Source: Rhizobium altiplani
GTDB taxonomy: Bacteria > Pseudomonadota > Alphaproteobacteria > Rhizobiales > Rhizobiaceae
DNA length: 64,000 nucleotides
Assembly (NCBI RefSeq): GCF_001542405.1
Contig: NZ_LNCD01000146.1
Location: 1 to 64,000 of the forward strand
Reading direction: 5' to 3'
Shown here one piece after another: positions 59,187-64,000 of the stretch. A program made the position numbers and the translations under genes. The notes below the pieces were generated by a model that worked only from the letters and a program-made list of their open reading frames with translations, searched no databases and had not been told where the DNA came from. Positions within the stretch are counted from its first letter, which is position 1; each line of letters begins with the position of its first letter.

Positions 59187-60698
59187 TTATGCCTGCAGGC
59201 GGATCATCCTGTAGGAGAGCGGCGCGATCCTGGCGCTGAGCTTGCCATCGGCAAAGCTGGTGCCCGTGACGGCCTTCGCCACGACGTTGTCGGGCTTGTC
59301 GGCGGTATTGGTGATGTTGAGATCGGCATGGGCCACGACCTGATCGTCGATGACCCGCAAGGCGCCGAATTCGAGCAGGCTCGCATCGAGATCGAGCGTC
59401 TCGGTTCCGTGGCGGTTGACGATGAAGAAGGTCACCGTCTTCTTGTCCGCATCATGGACCGCCGATACGTCGAGGTAGGGCACATCTCCAAGGTCGTCGA
59501 CCTTGTAGGTGGGGCTATCGACCATCAGTTTCAGCGCAGTTCCACGCCCGTAGACGGAAGCGAAATAGTAGGGATAGAAGATCGTCTGACGCCACGCCGG
59601 GCCGCCAGGGACCGTCATGATCGGTGCAATGACGTTGATGAGCTGCGCCAGGCAGGCAATTTTGACGACATCGGCGCGATTGATGAAGGTGTTGAGAATG
59701 CAGCCAACCTGGAGCACGTCCTCGAAGTTGTAGTCGTCCTCCAGAAGGGCCGGCGCATGCGGCCAGCCATTGGCGCCGGCAAGCGTTGCCTTGTCGCGCT
59801 CCTTGGAGTGGTACCAGACGTTCCACTCGTCGAAGGAAATATAGACGTTCCTTGACGAGCGCTTCTTCGCCTTGACGTAATCGATGACGCCTGCGACCGT
59901 GCCGATGTAGTTGTCCAGCTCGATGCTGCGGGCGAGATAGTTGGCCGTATTCTTGGCGCGGTTTTCGAAGTACATGTGCAGCGAGATGTAGTCGACCTCA
60001 TTGTAGGTGTGGTCGAGGACGGTTGCCTCCCACTCCGGATAGGTCGGCATGTGTGCGTTGGACGAGCCGCAGACGACGAGTTCGAGGGAGCTGTCAAAGG
60101 CGCGCATGGCCTTGGCGGTTTCATGTGCCAGACGGCCATATTCGTCCGCCGTCTTGTGGCCGATCTGCCAGGGCCCGTCCATTTCGTTGCCGAGGCACCA
60201 GAGCTTGACGTCCCAGGGCTCCTTTCGTCCGTTGGCAATGCGCTTGTCACTCCACTCGCTGCCGCCAGAATGATTGACATATTCGAGGAAGTTGCGCGCC
60301 TCGTCGAGGCCACGCGAACCGAGGTTGACGGCCAGCATCATCTCCGTATTCGCCGAGACACACCACTCGGCGAATTCGTGGATGCCGACCTGGTTGCTTT
60401 CGGATGTATGCCAGGCAAGGTCGAGGCGGGTCGGACGGTCTTCCTTGGGGCCGATACCGTCTTCCCAGTTGTAGGCCGAGACGAAATTGCCGCCGGGATA
60501 GCGTACGATCGGAACATTCAATTCCTTGACGAGATCGATGACGTCCCGGCGCATGCCGTTCTCGTCGGCGGTCGCATGATCCGGCTCGTAGATGCCCGTA
60601 TAGACGGCCCGACCGAGATGCTCGATGAACGAGCCGTAAAGGCGCGGGTCGATGTCCGAGATCGTGTATTTGCTGTGCGCTGTAACCGCGGCCTTCAT
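59187..60698 (-). CDS. Alpha-L-arabinofuranosidase, glycoside hydrolase family 51
   Basis: A 503-residue GH51 enzyme that removes terminal alpha-L-arabinofuranose. IDPRLYGSFIEHLGRAVYTGIYEP opens the catalytic barrel; the acid/base is Glu172 in CLGNEMDGPWQIGHK and the nucleophile Glu291 in YISFDEWNVWY, close to the positions in well-studied GH51 enzymes. VRYPGGNFVSAYNWEDGIGP is also diagnostic. There is no signal peptide, so it works in the cytoplasm on imported arabino-oligosaccharides. ATG 60698 follows GGAGGAT. Confidence 0.95.
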   Translation of the reverse strand: MKAAVTAHSKYTISDIDPRLYGSFIEHLGRAVYTGIYEPDHATADENGMRRDVIDLVKELNVPIVRYPGGNFVSAYNWEDGIGPKEDRPTRLDLAWHTSESNQVGIHEFAEWCVSANTEMMLAVNLGSRGLDEARNFLEYVNHSGGSEWSDKRIANGRKEPWDVKLWCLGNEMDGPWQIGHKTADEYGRLAHETAKAMRAFDSSLELVVCGSSNAHMPTYPEWEATVLDHTYNEVDYISLHMYFENRAKNTANYLARSIELDNYIGTVAGVIDYVKAKKRSSRNVYISFDEWNVWYHSKERDKATLAGANGWPHAPALLEDDYNFEDVLQVGCILNTFINRADVVKIACLAQLINVIAPIMTVPGGPAWRQTIFYPYYFASVYGRGTALKLMVDSPTYKVDDLGDVPYLDVSAVHDADKKTVTFFIVNRHGTETLDLDASLLEFGALRVIDDQVVAHADLNITNTADKPDNVVAKAVTGTSFADGKLSARIAPLSYRMIRLQA

Positions 60699-60721
60699 GA
60701 GATCCTCCACTGTATCGTCAT

Positions 60722-60739
60722 TTGTGATTTGTATCACAA
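60722..60739. promoter_or_regulatory. Operator-like dyad upstream of the arabinofuranosidase gene
   Basis: TTGTGAT and ATCACAA form a perfect 7-bp dyad with a four-base centre, about 25-40 bases before the ATG. Its core TGATTTGTATCA (60725-60736) matches 11 of 12 bases at 59159-59170. Confidence 0.55.
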
Positions 60740-60804
60740 TTTGAGATTAATAAAGCGGAAGCCCGGGGCGTGGTCAAGACCAAAAAGCAGAAAATCGGAC
60801 AGAC

Positions 60805-61731
60805 TTACCGAGTCTTGAGACGCAGCAGAATGTCCTGGTCGTAATTGCCGAATCCGCGCCCGAAGATGTTGATGCCGCCAGGATGTTTGGCGTTGTCGCG
60901 CACACCGATGCGCAAGCGGATCGAATGGTGTTCGTCGAGCTTCAGGTCAGCGAGCGTGACCTCGGAGATGCGCAATCCATCGACGAAGGCGCCGTCATCG
61001 TTGATGCGGAAGTTCTTCAACTTGCCGTACTGCGATCCCTTCAGCTTCCACCAATCCGGGGTGAATACACCGCGTTTGTCGCCAAAATCACCCGGAGACG
61101 TCCAGGTTCCGATATCAGCCCCGTTGACCGTCAGGGTTATGTCGGAGGGCCAGTCGGCGCTGGTACCGGGAACCTCGGAGCTTAGCTCCATCAGGAACTC
61201 GATTTCGCGGATGCTGGTATTCGTCAATCGCGCATTGTTGGGAAACTGATATTCAACATGCCCGCGTGTGAACCAGATGAGCCCCGCCTTCATGCGGTCG
61301 GGATCAAGGAAGGTATTCGGCACATCGAGCAACCCGATGATGCCGTCGGCCGAGCAAAGTCCGCAAGGCGCCGTCACCTCGAAGCTCGTATAGAGACCAA
61401 GCGGCATCGATACCTCGATCGCGTCTGGTTCAGTTTCCTTGATATCATTCTTGAAGACCACCAGGATCTCGTCATAAACGCTGCGGCAGACCTTCTGATT
61501 GCCCTTGCGGGCCTTCTGGGTTTCCGTGTGGATAAGCCCCGCCTCTTCCAACACCTGGACGTTGGTCGACACGCTGGATTGCGGCAGATCAAGGATATCA
61601 GCTATTTCGTTGACGTTGAGCGCGCCCTTCTCGTGCAGAAGCTTCAACACCGCCACGCGAGCCGGCGATGCCAGTCCCTTGAGGATAGGCATACCCTCTT
61701 CGGGGTCGACGACAAGGAAGCTGCGGCTCAT
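60805..61731 (-). CDS. ArsR-type winged-helix transcriptional regulator with C-terminal ligand domain
   Basis: A 308-residue regulator. The N-terminal winged helix (PILKGLASPARVAVLKLLHEKGALNVNEIADILDLPQSSVSTNVQVLEEAGLIHTE, about residues 14-69) is ArsR-like. The remaining 230 residues form a beta-rich domain with APCGLCSADGIIGLLD and two WW-like stretches; it is much longer than metal-sensing ArsR proteins and probably binds a sugar. It lies directly upstream of the arabinofuranosidase gene and is the likely controller of the dyads at 59159 and 60722 (inference). Confidence 0.85.
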   Translation of the reverse strand: MSRSFLVVDPEEGMPILKGLASPARVAVLKLLHEKGALNVNEIADILDLPQSSVSTNVQVLEEAGLIHTETQKARKGNQKVCRSVYDEILVVFKNDIKETEPDAIEVSMPLGLYTSFEVTAPCGLCSADGIIGLLDVPNTFLDPDRMKAGLIWFTRGHVEYQFPNNARLTNTSIREIEFLMELSSEVPGTSADWPSDITLTVNGADIGTWTSPGDFGDKRGVFTPDWWKLKGSQYGKLKNFRINDDGAFVDGLRISEVTLADLKLDEHHSIRLRIGVRDNAKHPGGINIFGRGFGNYDQDILLRLKTR

Positions 61732-61784
61732 GGGGCTCCGATCGGCACAGGAAAAGATTACACAATTGGTTCTATATCAGAGAT

Positions 61785-61799
61785 ATTGATTTAATCAAT
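61785..61799. promoter_or_regulatory. Palindrome upstream of the ArsR-type regulator gene
   Basis: ATTGATT-T-AATCAAT is a perfect dyad about 55 bases before the regulator start. It has the same TGAT...ATCA half-sites as the two other dyads, but a three-base spacer; it may be an autoregulatory site. Confidence 0.4.
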
Positions 61800-61830
61800 C
61801 AGGCCGCCGACTTTATGTGCCCGATAGCAA

Positions 61831-61857
61831 AAGTCCCGCGGCGATGCCGCGGGACTT
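61831..61857 (-). terminator. Rho-independent terminator of the alpha-galactosidase gene
   Basis: AAGTCCCGCGGC and GCCGCGGGACTT form a perfect 12-bp stem with a three-base loop; on the minus strand it runs into TTTTGC. It lies 28 bases past the GH4 stop. Confidence 0.9.
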
Positions 61858-61885
61858 CCTGGGGCCGTGACCGGGAGAGAGATGG

Positions 61886-63256
61886 TCAGGCGGCCTGAAC
61901 CTTGCGGCCGGTGCGCGCCCATGCAGGCAACCAGTCACCGTGGGCGGCCAGCAGTTCGTCCACCATCGACCAGATCTGGTCGAGGTCGAGTTCGGCCGCT
62001 GTATGAGGGTCCATCATGGCGGCATGGTAGATGTGCTCGCGATTTTCTGTCATCAGCGCCTGGACCGTCAGCTCCTGGACATTGATGTTGGTGCGCATGA
62101 GTGCCGTGAGCTGCGGCGGCAGGTTGCCGATGAACGTCGGCTGGATGCCGGATGCATCAACGAGGCACGGCACTTCGGCGGCGCAATTGGACGGCAGCGA
62201 GGTGATGCAGCCATTGTTGCGGACGTTGCCGTAGATGACGGATGGCTCACCCGTCCATACCGAATTGATGATCGAGGACGCGTATTCCTTCGACTGCTTG
62301 ACCTCGATCTTGTCGGCCGAACGGTAGGCCTCTGCCTGCCCCTTCCAGCGCTCGATCTGTTCGATGCAGCGCTTCGGATATTCGTCGAGCGGAATGCCGA
62401 ACTTCTCGATCAGATCCTCGCGGCCCTCCTTGATGAAGTAAGGCGTATATTCGGCAAAATGCTCCGAGCTTTCAGTGACAAAGTAGCCGAGACGGGTCAG
62501 CATCTCGTAACGGACCTTGTTCGGGCAACGCGGGTTCCAGCCGGGCTTCGGCGCACGGCCTTCGCGATAGGCGCGCACGAGATCCGGATAGAGATCCTTG
62601 TAGGAGCCATCTGGCTGGCGATGCTCGAATTTCAGATAGAAGGCCATGTGATTGATGCCGGCCGAGCGGTAACGGATGTCCTCGTAGGGAATGTCGAGGT
62701 CGTGGGCCAGTTCCATTGCCGTGCCCTGCACGGAGTGGCAGAGGCCGACCTGCCTGATCGTGGGATATTTTTCCGCGATCGCCCAGGTATTGATCGCCAT
62801 CGGGTTGACATATTGCAGCATGATCGCCTCGGGGCAGACAGCGAGCATGTCCTCGCAGATCTTCCAGAGATGCGGCACTGTTCGCAGGCCCCGCATGATG
62901 CCGCCAACGCCAAGTGTATCGGCAATCGTCTGGCGCAGGCCGTATTTCTTCGGGACTTCGAAGTCGGTCACGGTGCAGGGCTCGTAGCCGCCGATCTGGA
63001 AGGCGACGACGACGAAGTCGGCGCCAGCCAGGGCCTTGCGCTGGTCTGAATAGGTCTCCGCCTTGGCCTTGACGCCAAGCGTCGAGATCAGCTTGTTGAC
63101 AACGATGGCGCTTTCTTCAAGGCGCTGCGGATTGATGTCCATCAAGGCGATGGTCGCACCCGACAGCGCCGGGCGCTGCAGCACGTCGCCGACGATGTTC
63201 TTCATGAAGACGGTGGAGCCAGCTCCGATAAATGTGATCTTGGGATTTCTTGCCAT
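61886..63256 (-). CDS. melA: Alpha-galactosidase, glycoside hydrolase family 4 (NAD-dependent)
   Basis: A 456-residue GH4 enzyme that uses NAD and a divalent metal to cleave alpha-galactosides. KITFIGAGSTVFMKNIVGDVL holds the NAD motif, IALMDINPQRLEES follows, and the metal ligands Cys173 (GLCHSVQG) and His203 (AGINHMAF) are in place. NPMAINTWAI and the CHS form fit MelA-type alpha-galactosidases better than alpha-glucosidases, which use CHG. ATG 63256 follows GGAGG. It lies 21 bases after an Opp-type ATPase gene, as agaL genes do in the rhizobial agp operons. Confidence 0.92.
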   Translation of the reverse strand: MARNPKITFIGAGSTVFMKNIVGDVLQRPALSGATIALMDINPQRLEESAIVVNKLISTLGVKAKAETYSDQRKALAGADFVVVAFQIGGYEPCTVTDFEVPKKYGLRQTIADTLGVGGIMRGLRTVPHLWKICEDMLAVCPEAIMLQYVNPMAINTWAIAEKYPTIRQVGLCHSVQGTAMELAHDLDIPYEDIRYRSAGINHMAFYLKFEHRQPDGSYKDLYPDLVRAYREGRAPKPGWNPRCPNKVRYEMLTRLGYFVTESSEHFAEYTPYFIKEGREDLIEKFGIPLDEYPKRCIEQIERWKGQAEAYRSADKIEVKQSKEYASSIINSVWTGEPSVIYGNVRNNGCITSLPSNCAAEVPCLVDASGIQPTFIGNLPPQLTALMRTNINVQELTVQALMTENREHIYHAAMMDPHTAAELDLDQIWSMVDELLAAHGDWLPAWARTGRKVQAA

Positions 63257-63277
63257 TATAACCTCCGGCATGTGCAA

Positions 63278-64000
63278 TCAGGCGACTTCGAAAGCGGCTT
63301 TGACAAGCCGTTCCGTGTAGGCGGTCTTGGGATTGGTGAGAACTTCGTTGACGGGCCCCTCCTCCATGATCTTGCCATGCTGCATGACGATCACACGGTG
63401 GCAGAGGGCGCGCACGACCTTGAGATCGTGCGAGATGAAGAGGTAGCTGAGGCCGCGCTCGTCCTGCAGCTTGCGAAGCAGTTCGATGATCTGGGCCTGG
63501 ACGGAAAGGTCGAGCGCCGACGTCGGTTCATCGAGCAGGATGAATTCCGGCTCGAGCGCGATGGCGCGAGCGATCGCGATGCGCTGGCGTTGACCGCCGG
63601 AAAATTCATGCGGGAAACGCGACAGGATATTGCCCGGCATGCCTGCCGCAATCAGCGCCTCGCGAACACGATCGAGCCGCTCTGCCCTGGTCGCGCCCAG
63701 TTGGTTGACGATCAACCCTTCCTCGATGATCTGGCCGATCGTCATGCGCGGGTTGAGCGAGGAGAACGGATCCTGAAAGACGACCTGCATGCGTGAGCGA
63801 AGCGGCCGCATCTCGGCCCGGGATTTGCCATGGATCGGCAGCTTGTCGAAGAAGATCTCGCCGCCATCAGGGTCGTTCAGTCGAAGCAGCGCTTGTCCAA
63901 AGGTGGTCTTGCCGGAGCCGGACTCGCCGACAAGACCCAGCGTTTCATGGCGGCGTAGCGTCAGGTTCAGGCTGTCGACGGCGACCAGTTCCTTCAATTG
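63278..64000 (-). CDS. Oligopeptide-type (Opp/Dpp) ABC transporter ATP-binding protein, partial
   Basis: The last 240 codons of an ATPase whose 5' end is beyond the window. Walker A GESGSGKTT, Q-loop VFQDPFSSLNPRMT, signature FSGGQRQRIAIARA, Walker B FILLDEPTSALDLSVQAQ and switch His in FISHDLKVV are present, and the C-terminus resembles OppF. Next to an alpha-galactosidase this fits AgpD, the ATPase of the rhizobial alpha-galactoside transporter, which is Opp-type and often a fusion of two such domains. The rest of that transporter should lie just outside (inference). Confidence 0.9.
   Translation of the reverse strand, partial: QLKELVAVDSLNLTLRRHETLGLVGESGSGKTTFGQALLRLNDPDGGEIFFDKLPIHGKSRAEMRPLRSRMQVVFQDPFSSLNPRMTIGQIIEEGLIVNQLGATRAERLDRVREALIAAGMPGNILSRFPHEFSGGQRQRIAIARAIALEPEFILLDEPTSALDLSVQAQIIELLRKLQDERGLSYLFISHDLKVVRALCHRVIVMQHGKIMEEGPVNEVLTNPKTAYTERLVKAAFEVA

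Noticed and set aside
57628..59214. 528-codon plus-strand frame across the ATPase and permease genes
   Set aside because: It is antisense to a textbook UgpC ATPase and a MalF permease and shows no domain or ribosome site.

Overview
The window looks like part of a large accessory replicon (megaplasmid or chromid) of an alphaproteobacterium of the Rhizobiaceae (Rhizobium/Sinorhizobium/Agrobacterium group). This is inferred from the high GC content, the density of sugar ABC transporters each with its own regulator, a riboswitch-controlled thiMED operon, a single-gene methylmalonyl-CoA mutase, and an alpha-galactosidase next to an Opp-type ATPase as in the rhizobial agp system. No rRNA, tRNA, transposase, phage gene, CRISPR array or replication gene was seen.

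Layout. 1-1569: an alpha/beta-hydrolase lipoprotein cut by the window edge and a small cysteine-rich secreted protein. 1846-5002: TPP riboswitch, then thiM-thiE-thiD and a short-chain dehydrogenase (SDR) joined by ATGA overlaps; the SDR carries two compensating frameshifts. 5016-11382: a CUT1 sugar transporter without an ATPase gene, divergent from a ROK repressor, a Gfo/Idh/MocA oxidoreductase and a ThuA-like protein, with inverted operator-like copies between them. 11465-15568: dadA, a LysR-like remnant, a class III nucleotidyl cyclase and a LysR regulator. 15769-21178: a YdiJ-like D-2-hydroxyacid (D-2-hydroxyglutarate type) dehydrogenase, an Lrp/AsnC regulator, an unassigned structured RNA or leader, and lhgO (L-2-hydroxyglutarate oxidase).

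21559-28349 is a ribitol catabolic operon: AraC regulator, CUT2 ABC transporter, ribitol 2-dehydrogenase and D-ribulokinase. 28556-33997 holds an Rrf2 regulator, an MscS channel, a cupin/NmrA-like/AhpD-like operon divergent from a LysR regulator, and a 2-hydroxyacid dehydrogenase. 34115-36253 is methylmalonyl-CoA mutase. 36505-41901 is an oxidoreductase plus a complete CUT1 transporter.

42493-54551 is the most unusual region: an arylsulfatase, a fold-type III PLP enzyme with the metal-binding H-x-C pair of D-serine dehydratases, two different M81 (MlrC-like) metallopeptidases, an NTF2-like protein, RidA, an RpiR regulator, an SDR, a GH20 beta-N-acetylhexosaminidase and an MFS transporter. I infer a catabolic locus for peptide- or amino-sugar-linked D-hydroxyamino acids, in which RidA clears the enamine made by the dehydratase. 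54646-61731 is an arabinofuranoside locus (CUT1 transporter, GH51 arabinofuranosidase, ArsR-type regulator) with a shared 12-bp dyad before the two transcription units. 61886-64000 is a GH4 alpha-galactosidase behind an Opp-type ATPase that runs off the window.
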